DNA of 64,000 nucleotides from Mucilaginibacter sp. (GCA_030445275.1 JAUCSE010000041.1:35448-99447); one strand, 5' to 3'; numbered from the stretch's first letter, positions 18,099 to 27,561 are shown. Made by a program: numbers and translations. Notes: generated by a model from the letters alone, not told the origin.

Positions 18099-19604
18099 TT
18101 AATAACGGTCATCGTCAAGATCCAGATCGTCTTCATCAGGCTGCAGGTTAAACAGGCTGTTAAACATATCTGAAAACGCAAAGCCATTATCCAAAAATCC
18201 TTTATTTAATTGCGAAAACTCTGACAGGCCGTGCAATACGAACTCCATCAGCAGCAATTGTTGGTTTTCAGTAAGGCGGGGGTGTATCTTTTTAACCAGA
18301 TCTTTTAGGCCTGCAACTTCATTAAGCGCTTTTTTGTAATCCTGTAATGACATATCATCAACCAGGGCCACATTATTACCTTCGCCGAACCAATTAATAA
18401 TACTGGTATAAGGGTTAGAGGCCTTTGTTTTTTTTGCTTTTTCAGGATCAGGGAAGAACTCCAATAGTGAGGATTTAATAGCTTTGCCTATTAGTATATT
18501 GGCCACCTTACCCGGGCCTTCCAGCTCGCCTTCATATACCAGTTCAATTTTACCGGTAATGGCAGGTATTACCCCTAAAAAGTCGGTTATACGTACAAAG
18601 GTGCTTGTTTCGTTATTGATGATCATGCGGCGCTCGGCATTGCTGATCAGGTTTTCATAGGCTGAAATAGTTAAACGTGCCGATACGCCTGATTTTTTAT
18701 CGACATATTCAGAGTTACGAGCTTCAAAAGCAATTTGTTCTATTAAGTTTTTCACCAAACTATCGGCCTCAACAGTAGTGCGCTGCTCGTCAGTAAGTGA
18801 TGCTTCCTGTTGGGTAATCTTTCTTGAAATTTCAACCGAACGTGGATAGTGCGTTAATATCTGGCTTTCAATACGATCCTTAAGTGGGGTAACTATCGAA
18901 CCTCGGTTGGTGTAATCTTCAGGGTTGGCAGTAAATACAAACTGGATATCCAACGGCAAACGCAGTTTAAAACCACGGATCTGGATATCTCTTTCCTGGA
19001 GGATGTTAAATAACGATACCTGGATACGAGCTTGTAAGTCGGGCAGTTCGTTGATCACGAAGATACCACGATGCGCACGTGGGATCAGTCCAAAATGGAT
19101 CACCCGCTCATCAGAGTAGGTCAATTTTAGGGTAGCTGCTTTAATAGGGTCAACATCACCTATCAGGTCGGCAACTGTAACATCAGGGGTAGCCAGTTTT
19201 TCGGTATAACGTTCTGAGCGGTGTATCCAGCCGATAGGCGTATTATCACCCTTTTCTGTTATCGCGCTATGACCATACCATGAAATAGGATTGTAGGGGT
19301 CATCAAACAGGTCTGATCCTTCAATATAGGGTACATATTCGTCTAGCAGGTTAACCAGCAAGCGTGCAATACGGGTTTTGGCCTGACCGCGTAAACCCAA
19401 TAGCAAAATATTATGCCTTGATAATATAGCGGTTTGCAGATCAGGGATAACGGTATCTTCAAAGCCAATAATGCCCTGAAATCCACCTTCACGTTTTTTT
19501 AGCTGGGTTATTAAATTGGCACGTAATTCGTCTTTAACCGATCGGCTTTTATAACCAGTTTTTTTTAGCTGACCAAGGGTTTTTATATCAAGTAATTTAC
19601 TCAT
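18099..19604 (-). CDS. MoxR/Mg-chelatase-type AAA+ ATPase
   Basis: 501 residues. Walker A reads GLRGQAKTRIARLL at about 69-82, Walker B region RGIFVINELPDL at about 180-191, and sensor segment FVFTANPEDYTNRG at about 220. The fold resembles the ChlI/BchI-like subunit of magnesium chelatase rather than cobalt-magnesium insertion proper. The C-terminus carries an acidic tail (DEDDLDLDDDR). Its likely partner is the VWA protein encoded at 20032-21129, since MoxR-type ATPases act with VWA proteins in assembling or remodelling complexes. Confidence 0.88.
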   Translation of the reverse strand: MSKLLDIKTLGQLKKTGYKSRSVKDELRANLITQLKKREGGFQGIIGFEDTVIPDLQTAILSRHNILLLGLRGQAKTRIARLLVNLLDEYVPYIEGSDLFDDPYNPISWYGHSAITEKGDNTPIGWIHRSERYTEKLATPDVTVADLIGDVDPIKAATLKLTYSDERVIHFGLIPRAHRGIFVINELPDLQARIQVSLFNILQERDIQIRGFKLRLPLDIQFVFTANPEDYTNRGSIVTPLKDRIESQILTHYPRSVEISRKITQQEASLTDEQRTTVEADSLVKNLIEQIAFEARNSEYVDKKSGVSARLTISAYENLISNAERRMIINNETSTFVRITDFLGVIPAITGKIELVYEGELEGPGKVANILIGKAIKSSLLEFFPDPEKAKKTKASNPYTSIINWFGEGNNVALVDDMSLQDYKKALNEVAGLKDLVKKIHPRLTENQQLLLMEFVLHGLSEFSQLNKGFLDNGFAFSDMFNSLFNLQPDEDDLDLDDDRY

Positions 19605-19618
19605 GTAATGCTCTATTG

Positions 19619-19999
19619 TTATAATATATAATTACTAACCTCGATCAGGTTTTGATCGGGATCGCGAAAATAAACTGATCGTATTTTGCCGGTAGCTCCG
19701 GTACGTTCAAATATTCCCTCTGTTTGTATGTGCTTATTTTCGAGTTCTGTTTTAATTTCATCAACCGCATCAGCTGTAATAAAACAAATATCAATAGCAC
19801 CGGGTGTAGGATGATCAGCCTTTGGCTCAAACTCCTTCCCTTTTTGATGCAGGTTAAGCTTTTGATTGCCAAACTTCAGGGCTTTTCTATTATCCCCAAA
19901 TGTTTCCACTTCCATACCCAATACATTGGTATAAAACGTGCAAGTTTCCTCTATATTTTTTACGGTTAAAACCAGGTGATCAATACGGTCAATTTTCAT
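19619..19999 (-). CDS. VOC-superfamily protein (glyoxalase/bleomycin-resistance fold)
   Basis: 126 residues from the ATG at 19999. An upstream in-frame ATG at 20029 would add residues encoded by the intergenic tgtgcggatg-type repeat, so the shorter start is preferred. It has the paired beta-alpha-beta-beta-beta halves: [20 protein letters not shown] at the front and [18 protein letters not shown] then [14 protein letters not shown] at the end. Potential metal ligands are His in DHLVL and Glu in NLIEV. Lies between the ATPase and VWA genes on the same strand; no functional link is evident. Confidence 0.86.
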   Translation of the reverse strand: MKIDRIDHLVLTVKNIEETCTFYTNVLGMEVETFGDNRKALKFGNQKLNLHQKGKEFEPKADHPTPGAIDICFITADAVDEIKTELENKHIQTEGIFERTGATGKIRSVYFRDPDQNLIEVSNYIL

Positions 20000-20031
20000 G
20001 GTATCATTAATATCTGCACATCCGCACATTT

Positions 20032-21129
20032 TTATCTTACCGTTTTTCTCCTGTTTCTGGCGTAATCCTCAAAAATATATTCACCTAAATTATTTAATGA
20101 ACTGTAAAAAGCCTTGCCGCCGTTTGTTTCTGTGAATTTACGAACAAACTGCTGTAAATAAGGATCTTTAGCTATCATAAAAGTGGTGATGGGGATTTTT
20201 AAACGCTTGCACTGAGCGGCCATGTTCAGGGTTTTGTTCACCACTTTCCTATCAAGTCCGATGCTGTTTTTATAATATTTGGTACCTTCCTTTAAGCAGG
20301 TGGGCTTACCATCAGTGATCATAAATATTTGCTTGTTGTGTGTTTTGCGCCTGCGTAGCAGGTCAGTTGCTAGCTCCAGCCCGGCATAGGTATTGGTATG
20401 GTAAGGGCCCACTTGCAAATACGGCAGATCCTGCAGAGTTATCGGCCAGGCATCATTACCAAAAACAACAATATCTAAAGTATCCTTTGGGTATTTGGTA
20501 CGGATGAGCTCGGCAAGGGCCATAGCCACTTTTTTGGCTGGGGTAATCCTGTCTTCACCATATAAAATCATAGAATGCGATATATCGATCATCAGCACGG
20601 TTGAGGTAAGGGTTTTATAGTCCATTTCCTCCACTTCCAGGTCGCGTTCGGTCATCATAAAATCGCCGATACCGTGGTTAACCTGGGCATTATGGATAGA
20701 TTGGGTCATATCAATCTGATCCAGGCTATCACCAAATTCAAACTCGCGGCGTTCGGCATTTTTTTCATCGCCCTGGCCCGATTGGGGGGTGCGGTGATTG
20801 CCTTTACCTGATTTTTTTAATTTACCGAAGATCTCCTCCAAAGCCGACTGGCGGATGCTTTGCTCCGTTTTAGCAGTGATGTTAAAACCACCATTTTGCT
20901 GATCCTCATCAAGGTAGCCTTTTTGTTTTAGCTCGTCAATAAAATCGCCCATACCATAATCATCATTGGTAAGGTTGTATTGTTTATCGAGTTCGTTTAG
21001 CCAGGCTAAAGCTTCGCCTGCATCGCCCGCGGTATAGTTGAGCAATTCCAGGAATAACTTTAATAATTCTTCAAATCCGCCTTTGGGAATCTGGTTGGGC
21101 TTAAACTTTGAAAATCCAAAACCACGCAT
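20032..21129 (-). CDS. VWA-domain protein, partner of the MoxR-type ATPase
   Basis: 365 residues. The C-terminal half is a von Willebrand A domain with MIDAS residues DISHS at about 182-186, Thr in [10 protein letters not shown], and MITDGKPT. The N-terminal half (1-150) is charged and helical without a named domain. Typical partner of a MoxR-type AAA+ ATPase; the ATPase gene lies just downstream, separated only by the VOC gene. Cytoplasmic, as no signal or membrane helix is seen. Confidence 0.88.
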   Translation of the reverse strand: MRGFGFSKFKPNQIPKGGFEELLKLFLELLNYTAGDAGEALAWLNELDKQYNLTNDDYGMGDFIDELKQKGYLDEDQQNGGFNITAKTEQSIRQSALEEIFGKLKKSGKGNHRTPQSGQGDEKNAERREFEFGDSLDQIDMTQSIHNAQVNHGIGDFMMTERDLEVEEMDYKTLTSTVLMIDISHSMILYGEDRITPAKKVAMALAELIRTKYPKDTLDIVVFGNDAWPITLQDLPYLQVGPYHTNTYAGLELATDLLRRRKTHNKQIFMITDGKPTCLKEGTKYYKNSIGLDRKVVNKTLNMAAQCKRLKIPITTFMIAKDPYLQQFVRKFTETNGGKAFYSSLNNLGEYIFEDYARNRRKTVR

Positions 21130-21543
21130 ATCTTATCCTTTCTACACATAAAGAAACGGATAATTATTCTTAAAAGTTTCGTATAGCAGGTATTAAAACA
21201 AATTGTTAGGTAAGTATGACAAAAGGTTGATGTGCGGGTGGATGTGCAGATGTGCGGATTTTAAATGTGCAGATTGAAACTAATCAAAAAGCACGTCATT
21301 GCGAGGTACGAAGCAATCTCTATACTATACAGGGCAGATAATGTCTATCGCTTTTTGTCTGAACCATGATTAAATGGACTAAAGGATTCCCACGATTAAA
21401 ACTCACCCTGTCATTCTGAGCGTAGCGAAGAACTATCCCTTGAATGAAGTGAAAAATCTAATCGTAGAATAGATCCTTCGTTCCTCAGGATGACAATCTT
21501 CAAAAAGACATATAGAGTTTAGAATTTTTAGAGTTTCAACGAA
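21130..21543. repeat. 414-base gap with REP-like and word repeats
   Basis: No gene seen. 21225-21275 iterates a word close to gatgtgcggatgtgcagat, also present near 20010-20030. 21292-21330 has the cgtcattgcgaggtacgaagcaatct-type core. 21409-21497 is an imperfect palindrome of the tgtcattctgag/ctcaggatgaca type. The final bases (21508-21548) repeat agagtttagaa-like words. Confidence 0.75.
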
Positions 21544-22422
21544 CTATAAATAGGCTAAACTATTCAATAATTCGGGTGTATAAATCGGGTTGGCACCGCG
21601 CTGACTGGCTACGTACGCCCCTACGGAGCATGCCTTGTCTACTACGGTTTGCATAGGTTGTTTGGAAAGTACTCCGGCCACAAGGGTAGCCAGGAATGCA
21701 TCACCGGCGCCTACGGAGTCGCCTACTTTTACGGGGCAACCGGGGCTTTCGTAAAACTCATGATCATGCCATATGATAGCGCCGTTTTCGCCGCGGGTTA
21801 CGCAAATGGTTTGATTATGGTATTTGGAACGGAACTCGTTGATCTGATCTCGTAGCGAACGGCTGCTGCCACCGATCAGCAAGTTGGCTTCTTCTTCGTT
21901 CATCTTTACTACGTTGGCACGGGCCGTCAGCGTTTCGATGGTCGACAAGGTATAGTGGGGTGGCCTCAGGTTTACATCAAATATTTTGAGCGCCGTTGTT
22001 TCGTCAAGTAGGTTTAACAGGGTTTCGCGGGTGGTAGTATTGCGGCAGGCCAGGCTGCCGTATACAATGGCCGATACTTTTTTGCCCGCTTCAGTTAACT
22101 CGTCTGTTGTTTGGATATTATCCCAGGATACGGGTTCAGGTATAATATAGGTGGCCTGGTTATTTTCATCAAGCTGTACAGTAACCTCACAGGTGGGTAA
22201 TTCATCGTCGCGTTGAATGAGGGGTGAATTTAAGCCGCTTTTTTGCAAAAAGTTTACTAAGCTATCGCCGCTGCTATCCATACCAACTGAGCTGGCAAAA
22301 GTAACACTAACGCCCTGTTGCACCAGGTGTCTGGCCACATTCATCGGGGCGCCACCAGCCTTTTTACCGTCGCCAAAGGCATCCCATAAAACTTCGCCGA
22401 AGCTTAATACCTGATTTTTCAT
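21544..22422 (-). CDS. PfkB-family sugar kinase (fructokinase-like)
   Basis: 292 residues. N-terminal FGEVLWDAFGDGKKAGGAPMNVARH is the ribokinase-family sugar-binding segment. The C-terminal signature VGDSVGAGDAFLATLVAG holds the catalytic Asp (DSVGAGDAF) and anion hole. DVNLRPPHY and VKMNEEEANLL are family landmarks of fructokinase-like members. It phosphorylates a sugar, probably fructose, using ATP. No transporter or regulator is adjacent, so the substrate is inferred only from family resemblance. Confidence 0.9.
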   Translation of the reverse strand: MKNQVLSFGEVLWDAFGDGKKAGGAPMNVARHLVQQGVSVTFASSVGMDSSGDSLVNFLQKSGLNSPLIQRDDELPTCEVTVQLDENNQATYIIPEPVSWDNIQTTDELTEAGKKVSAIVYGSLACRNTTTRETLLNLLDETTALKIFDVNLRPPHYTLSTIETLTARANVVKMNEEEANLLIGGSSRSLRDQINEFRSKYHNQTICVTRGENGAIIWHDHEFYESPGCPVKVGDSVGAGDAFLATLVAGVLSKQPMQTVVDKACSVGAYVASQRGANPIYTPELLNSLAYL

Positions 22423-22477
22423 AAAGCCAATGTTAAGTTTGATGTAGTAAGTTTCAAATATAACAGGATTTTTTTGA

Positions 22478-22595
22478 GATTTTGTCTGAACCGGGATTTG
22501 TCTGAACCAGGATTTATCAGATTTTTGGATTTAACAGATTTTATTTATAATCGTAATAATCCCTTAATCGTGCGAATCCCGGTTCCGACAAAATC
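22478..22595. repeat. inverted repeat between kinase and SnoaL-like genes
   Basis: 21-base arms at 22478-22498 and 22575-22595 pair with a single mismatch (core gtctgaaccggg). A partial third copy, gtctgaaccagg, lies directly after the left arm, and another copy begins near 21357. Non-coding, between divergent genes. Confidence 0.8.
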
Positions 22596-22625
22596 ATATT
22601 CCGACAATTTTTCTATATTTAGTTC

Positions 22626-23045
22626 ATGAAAAAGTACATCTTATCTTGTTTCCTGATACTTGTTTCTTGTATCTCCTATGCTCAGGACAGGCAGGCCATA
22701 ATAAAAGTGATGCATACTCAGCAGCTGGCCTGGAATCGGGGTGATATCAATGGCTTTATGCAAGGATATTGGAAATCTGATTCGCTGCTGTTTGTAGGTA
22801 AAACTGCACCAACCTATGGCTGGCAAACTACCCTTGAACATTACAAGAAAACATATCCGAACAAGGCAGCCATGGGGCAGCTTACCTTTACCTTTTTACA
22901 GGTAAAAGTGCTTGATGGCACCAATGCCTTCCTGTTAGGTGGTTGGAAACTTAAACGCGCCAAAGATGCTCCCGGTGGTTATTATACCCTATGGTTCAAA
23001 AAAATAAAGGGGGAGTGGAAGATAGTGTGCGACCATACATCGTAG
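22626..23045 (+). CDS. secreted SnoaL/DUF4440-like protein
   Basis: 139 residues. Signal peptide with small residues at the cleavage (SCISYA then Q). The mature part (about 20-139) is a small NTF2-like cone: AIIKVMHTQQLAWNRGDINGFM at the start, LLFVGKTAPTYGW in the middle, WFKKIKGEWKIVCDHTS at the end. This is the DUF4440/SnoaL layout. Members bind small ligands or act as isomerases; no specific role can be assigned. Confidence 0.85.
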   Translation: MKKYILSCFLILVSCISYAQDRQAIIKVMHTQQLAWNRGDINGFMQGYWKSDSLLFVGKTAPTYGWQTTLEHYKKTYPNKAAMGQLTFTFLQVKVLDGTNAFLLGGWKLKRAKDAPGGYYTLWFKKIKGEWKIVCDHTS

Positions 23046-23070
23046 TTAATAATCCATTCTCTTTAAACAA

Positions 23071-23100
23071 AAATGGTGATGAATTCATGCATCGCCATTT
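23071..23100. terminator. hairpin between convergent genes
   Basis: Arms 23071-23081 and 23090-23100 pair with one mismatch or G-T pair, with an 8-base loop. It sits between the convergent SnoaL-like and cupin genes and is AT-flanked on both sides, so it could stop both transcripts. Confidence 0.55.
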
Positions 23101-23122
23101 AAATGTTTTATGACTTAAAACT

Positions 23123-24004
23123 CTACAACGGTTTTCCGGCGGCAAGCTCGCGATTGGCCCATTTTACGGCCAGTTCTTCGCGGAATTTGGCGTATTTTTC
23201 TTTAAAGGCCATTTTCAATACGCTATCAACTCCGCCTTTGATGGCCAGGTTATACAGACTGGCGGCTTTGCGACTTAGGGAAGCATCCCAGGCGCGCAGA
23301 CTCAGGGAGTATGAACCGTCAATATATTTCATCCAGTGCCAGTAGCCGGTTGGCATAAACAGGGTATCGCCATGTTCTAAAAATACCTCTATGCCTTCAA
23401 CACCGTCAAGTGCGGGGAATTTTTTAACATCTGGATTTGCTACATCATAATCTTCCAGCGCGTAAGTAGCGTTTGGTATACAGTATAAGCGGCGTTTCCA
23501 TTTGTTTTCGAACAAGATCACGTGTTTGCGCCCGCCAAAGTGGGTATGAAAAATATGCGGCAAGTCAATATCATAATGTAAAAAGGTAACCGAATTAGAG
23601 CCACCGAAAAACATAGCTGGCATGCTTTCTAAAAAGCCACCCATCAGGTCTTTTGGTAATACAATATCATCCAAAAGTTGTGGGGCTTGTTTGAAAATGT
23701 TGAAGAAAAATATCCTCAGCTCGGTAGGTTGGCTACGGATCATATCGATGTACTCATCAAAGGGCATTTCCGTTGCTGATGAGTTGATGGGTTTTGAAGG
23801 ATCGGCTTTTGAATTATCATACAAAGGCACTACTTTTTTGCCAACTACCTGTTTCAGATATTCCGGGGTCCATTTTTCGCGGGCAGGCCAGCTTTTGGTA
23901 AGCCCTTTTATTACCAGCGGACGGCGCGGATCTAAATAATTCTTCTTAAAATCTTCAGGAGAAATATTTTCAACAGTATCAATAGGGCGGAGGATAAAAC
24001 TCAT
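23123..24004 (-). CDS. cupin-like/JmjC-type protein
   Basis: 293 residues. N-terminal PRRPLVIKGLTKSWPAREKW is the typical opening of cupin_8/JmjC hydroxylase-like proteins. The iron-binding set is visible: HYDIDLPHIF (H-x-D) at about 142, and the distal His in PTGYWHWMKY at about 222. VILFE follows the first pair as usual. It is likely a 2-oxoglutarate and Fe(II) dependent oxygenase; the substrate is unknown. Confidence 0.88.
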   Translation of the reverse strand: MSFILRPIDTVENISPEDFKKNYLDPRRPLVIKGLTKSWPAREKWTPEYLKQVVGKKVVPLYDNSKADPSKPINSSATEMPFDEYIDMIRSQPTELRIFFFNIFKQAPQLLDDIVLPKDLMGGFLESMPAMFFGGSNSVTFLHYDIDLPHIFHTHFGGRKHVILFENKWKRRLYCIPNATYALEDYDVANPDVKKFPALDGVEGIEVFLEHGDTLFMPTGYWHWMKYIDGSYSLSLRAWDASLSRKAASLYNLAIKGGVDSVLKMAFKEKYAKFREELAVKWANRELAAGKPL

Positions 24005-24358
24005 ATTGTAATTGCTTTTTCGGCTGTTTTATTTAAATTAATTTAACTTAAATACCGAAAAGCAAACAAAATAACGAAATAAAACCCCAAAAGGTATAAG
24101 GTTTTGTGTTAAAAAATGTAATTAATGTCTATCGGCGATTGACTCACCCTGTCATCTCCGCCAGCCGGCGGATCGACATCCCTCTCTTCGCCTGCGGCGG
24201 AAAGAGGGAATCGAATCAGTACATCAGCTTTATTTTGTAAGACATCGCCTATCAGGTATTACAGTTTATTACTGATACAAATTATTAACCAGTAGTGTAT
24301 AAAAAAAGCCCGCTGCTTTCACACCTGGGCTTTCTATTAATTTATTTGGATGTTTAAC
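24005..24358. other. 354-base gap with a REP-like unit and terminator
   Basis: No gene seen. 24144-24215 carries a GC-rich palindromic segment (tgtcatctccgccagccgg type, with cgcctgcggcgg), distinct in composition from the AT-rich flanks. The terminator of the fasciclin gene is at its right end. Confidence 0.6.
24301..24334 (-). terminator. terminator of the fasciclin gene
   Basis: On the minus strand the stem agccc/gggct (24307-24311 with 24327-24331) is followed by a run of seven T (24301-24307 read on the minus strand). It lies 25 bases past the fasciclin stop. Confidence 0.75.
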
Positions 24359-24907
24359 TTAATTAGGCATTAATACCGCGTTTACTACATGTATTACACC
24401 GTTGCTTTGGTTTACATCGGCAATGGTGATCCATGATTTGCCGCCTTTTTCGTCAATCAGGTATAATTTGGCACCTTGCGACATAACGGTCAGGGTGCCA
24501 CCGCTTACAGTACTTAGTTCGGCCTTACCTTTGCCTTCTTTTACTTTAGTCAGTAAATCAGCAGCGCTTAGTTTTCCTGCAACCACATGATAGGTTAAAA
24601 GTTTTATTAAAGTTGCTTTGTTAGCTGGTTTAACCAGGTTATCAACGGTACCGGCCGGCAGTTTGTTAAAAGCCTCATTTGTTGGGGCAAACACAGTGAA
24701 CGGTCCTGCTGATGATAAAGTTGGTACCAGGCCAGCGGCTTTAACAGCTGCTACCAGGGTAGTGTGGTCTTTTGAGTTTACTGCATTTTCAACAATATTT
24801 TTATTGGGGTACATGGCTGCGCCACCTACCATTTTTGTCTGAGCGTTAACTTTAGGCGCAATTGCAAAAGCTGCTAATGCAAACGCCGCGATAATTATTT
24901 TTTTCAT
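24359..24907 (-). CDS. secreted fasciclin-domain protein
   Basis: 182 residues. Signal peptide (MKKIIIAAFALAAFAIAPKVNA then Q). A single FAS1 domain at about 45-182 with TVFAPTNEAFNKLP and the closing HVVNAVLMPN. TYHVVAGKL marks the second conserved FAS1 block. Probably a cell-surface or periplasmic adhesion-type protein. Monocistronic, with its own terminator. Confidence 0.92.
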   Translation of the reverse strand: MKKIIIAAFALAAFAIAPKVNAQTKMVGGAAMYPNKNIVENAVNSKDHTTLVAAVKAAGLVPTLSSAGPFTVFAPTNEAFNKLPAGTVDNLVKPANKATLIKLLTYHVVAGKLSAADLLTKVKEGKGKAELSTVSGGTLTVMSQGAKLYLIDEKGGKSWITIADVNQSNGVIHVVNAVLMPN

Positions 24908-25120
24908 TATAGTGATTAGTTTATCAATGTTTTAAATGACACTTGGTAGTGCTTGTCCGTTTTTAAAGATAACAAAGCTATCACGAGCTCTTGATAGTTT
25001 ATTAAGTTTATCATATTTGTTACTTACAACAAGATACGGGCAGTTTGACATGGCGGTTTTTATTTGGTTTAATATTTCTTACAACTAATAGCTTTACCAC
25101 TAATTTATTCATAAGTACTA

Positions 25121-26242
25121 TTAAAAAAATAAACCTGCCGCTATATTATCGGCATAAAGTTTACCTGTGGGAGTCAGGTATAAAGTATTATCTTTTTGTG
25201 TTAGCCAACCGTTGTCAAAATAACGACGGGCTGCAATAAGCAATTCATCAGCCGATGCTTTGGCTATCATATTAAGTTTATCCAAATCAAGGCCCCACAT
25301 GGTGCGTATGGAGGTCATGATATATTCGTTCAGGCGGTTCTCCTCGGTCAGCGTTTCCGTTTCGGAGGGTAATTTACCGGTTTCAATAACCTGTATGTAT
25401 TTGGCATTATTAGCAATATTCCATTGCCGGGCTTCGCTGTTGTATGAATGCGCAGACGGCCCTATACCCAGGTATTTTACACCCTGCCAGTAGTTGGAGT
25501 TATGCCTTGAATAATGGCCTGGTTTACAAAAGTTTGATATTTCATAATGCTCAAAGCCATGATCATTCATGGCATCCATCAGTACAGTAAACTGTGCCGC
25601 GCTTTGCTGATCATTCATTGGTGACTGTTTCTTTTTGCTGATGAATGCTGCCAGCGCGGTTTGTGGCTCAACCGTCATGGAATAGGCCGATACATGGGGA
25701 ATGCCCAGCTCAAATAACTTATGCAGATTTTGCTTCCACTTGGTATCGGTTAATAAAGGGTAACCGTATATCAGATCGGCAGTAATATTTTCAAAACCTG
25801 CATCCTGCGCTCTTTTTACGGAAGATTCGGCATGCCGACTGCGGTGCGCGCGGTTCATCCACATCAGGTCCTCGTCAAAAAACGATTGGATGCCAATGCT
25901 AAAGCGGTTTACATCGGTTTGTCGCAGGGCTTTTATTTTGGTATCGTTCAGATCATCCGGATTAGCCTCCAGTGTTATTTCGGCATTTGACGATACGGTA
26001 TGCAACTCGGTAATGGTATTGATGAGCAGGTTTATTTCATCAGCCTCCAGCAACGATGGTGTGCCGCCACCAAAATATATGGTTTCAATGGTTTCATTGT
26101 TCAGGTAGCTTTTTTGCAATCGTATCTCTTTTACCAGAGCACGCAGCAGCTCGTCCTTATATTTTAACGAGGTACTGAAATGGAAATCGCAGTAATGGCA
26201 TGCCTGTTTGCAAAAAGGAATATGTATGTAGATGCCTGCCAT
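25121..26242 (-). CDS. hemW: HemW-type radical SAM heme chaperone
   Basis: 373 residues. The radical SAM cluster motif is CKQACHYCDF at about residues 10-19, a CxxxCxxC set. GGGTPSLL, ANPDDL, NRFSIGIQSF and DLIYGYPLLT follow as in HemW/HemN-like proteins. The C-terminal HemN-type domain includes LNEYIMTSIRTMWGLD and LYLTPTGKLYADNI. HemW rather than true coproporphyrinogen dehydrogenase is favoured by the short N-terminus and length under 400. Last conserved gene before the accessory island. Confidence 0.9.
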   Translation of the reverse strand: MAGIYIHIPFCKQACHYCDFHFSTSLKYKDELLRALVKEIRLQKSYLNNETIETIYFGGGTPSLLEADEINLLINTITELHTVSSNAEITLEANPDDLNDTKIKALRQTDVNRFSIGIQSFFDEDLMWMNRAHRSRHAESSVKRAQDAGFENITADLIYGYPLLTDTKWKQNLHKLFELGIPHVSAYSMTVEPQTALAAFISKKKQSPMNDQQSAAQFTVLMDAMNDHGFEHYEISNFCKPGHYSRHNSNYWQGVKYLGIGPSAHSYNSEARQWNIANNAKYIQVIETGKLPSETETLTEENRLNEYIMTSIRTMWGLDLDKLNMIAKASADELLIAARRYFDNGWLTQKDNTLYLTPTGKLYADNIAAGLFF

Positions 26243-26291
26243 TTGGCAAAGGTAAGTGCAATTGAGGGTTTCTTAATATTTATCTGAATAA

Positions 26292-26708
26292 CACTATGCT
26301 GTTCCGGGCACCCGTATCACTGAGTTGGACAAAGATAATCTTAAGATTATAAATGTACTTCGCAATAAAAGAGATAACGAGTTGAGTTTTTCAGACCAAG
26401 GTTATAAGCAACCTGTCAAAATAAATTATAACCTGTTATGCTATTTCGATCAACGTTTGGCCAAGAAATTTAATTATAAATTGGAATGCCTTATTATTCA
26501 CCTTAAGAGGTATTTCACCAAAACAGATGTTTTAGTTCAGTACGTAGATGAAGATTTATTAGACAACTTTCAAAGTTACCTACTTAACCAGGTCAGTAGA
26601 AATACCACCAATGCGTATTTATCCGTTTTTCGGCAACATTTTAATAAGATGGTAGTTAAAGGCGTAATTACAGCATCGCCGTTCTTCAAGCCTTTTACTG
26701 ATCTGTAA
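26292..26708 (+). pseudogene. tyrosine recombinase remnant (SAM-like core-binding domain only)
   Basis: The open frame runs from 26292 to 26708, but the only start codon is a TTG at 26325. The roughly 127 residues match the phage-integrase SAM-like domain (NYNLLCYFDQRLAKKFNYKL, TKTDVLVQYVDEDLLDNFQ, NTTNAYLSVFRQHFNKMV). The C-terminal catalytic domain with R-H-R-Y residues and most of an N-terminal arm-binding domain are absent. The frame ends overlapping by 14 bases the stop region of the next, convergent gene. Probably the scar of an integrase whose element brought the island to the right. Confidence 0.7.
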
Positions 26709-27561
26709 ATGACCCCATACTGGCTAAATAAACCACATAATAAATAAAGGGCAGCAGGTCATGATTCATATTTACCTGGTCTGCAATAACACGATCAAAG
26801 GATAGCAACATGGTATGTTCAACTGTTTCGGATTTATCAAATCCAGTAAGCATCAGACTATAGTGTGCTTTTAGCTGCTCTAAATCTGTAACTGAACCAT
26901 CTTCATCCTGGCCATCAATTACTTCAAGATACATGTTTTTAATAATCTCCTCATTTTCAGTAAAAAGATCATTGTATACTTCAAAAGATGTGTCAGGGGC
27001 TTTATTTGCTGCTTCGTCCCCATAAAGCATACTTGTGATTTTTAAATTGTCGGCATCGCCATAAACAGTTTCATGCGCACAGTAAAAGGTCATGATGATG
27101 TACAGCAGAAAAGTAAAGGTAAATGAATCACCATAGCCATCTTCTGCCAGAACCTTCATTATTCTCTCTGAAATAAGCGAACTGAGTTTCTTTACATCAT
27201 TATTAGTAAAATCCGGCTCATATAAATTATACTGTATGCTGTTATTGGGAAAATTCATAAAAAAATCCTTTCCCACATAATTTTCAGGAGGCTGTCCGGA
27301 TGGTTTTAATGCTAAATAGTTGCTTAACTGTATGTGCAGCTCATCGCCAAACTGATCTTTATCGGCCGCATTACATTCAAAAGCAAACCGAATATTATCG
27401 CCCTGATCGTTGTTTAGAGCAATATATATGGCACCTATATTTCCGTTTTGTGTATGTTTAGATACAAAGGGCCTTAAAAAATCTGACACGAACTGCTGCC
27501 AGCTATCGTTCGCATAAAAAACAGAAATTCGGATGCGGTTATTTAACGTTCCGTTGTTCAT
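26695..27561 (-). CDS. stand-alone LanB C-terminal-domain-like protein, copy 1
   Basis: 288 residues, of the kind usually annotated thiopeptide-type bacteriocin biosynthesis protein. The order IRISVFYANDSWQQFVSDFL, GDNIRFAFE and DFFMNFPNNSIQYNLY parallels the SpaB_C layout (W, RYxDPxxHLRxRF, YxREIxRYG). However, the Arg/His of the standard elimination site are not retained, so catalysis is doubtful. It overlaps the upstream glycosyltransferase by four bases and shares the FMNFPNNSIQ motif with the protein at 52500-53444. Likely an accessory subunit in precursor dehydration; the role is inferred. Confidence 0.7.
   Translation of the reverse strand: MNNGTLNNRIRISVFYANDSWQQFVSDFLRPFVSKHTQNGNIGAIYIALNNDQGDNIRFAFECNAADKDQFGDELHIQLSNYLALKPSGQPPENYVGKDFFMNFPNNSIQYNLYEPDFTNNDVKKLSSLISERIMKVLAEDGYGDSFTFTFLLYIIMTFYCAHETVYGDADNLKITSMLYGDEAANKAPDTSFEVYNDLFTENEEIIKNMYLEVIDGQDEDGSVTDLEQLKAHYSLMLTGFDKSETVEHTMLLSFDRVIADQVNMNHDLLPFIYYVVYLASMGSFTDQ

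Noticed and set aside
25121..26242. Oxygen-independent coproporphyrinogen oxidase HemN
   Set aside because: Length, start at the CxxxCxxC segment and lack of the HemN N-terminal extension fit HemW better.
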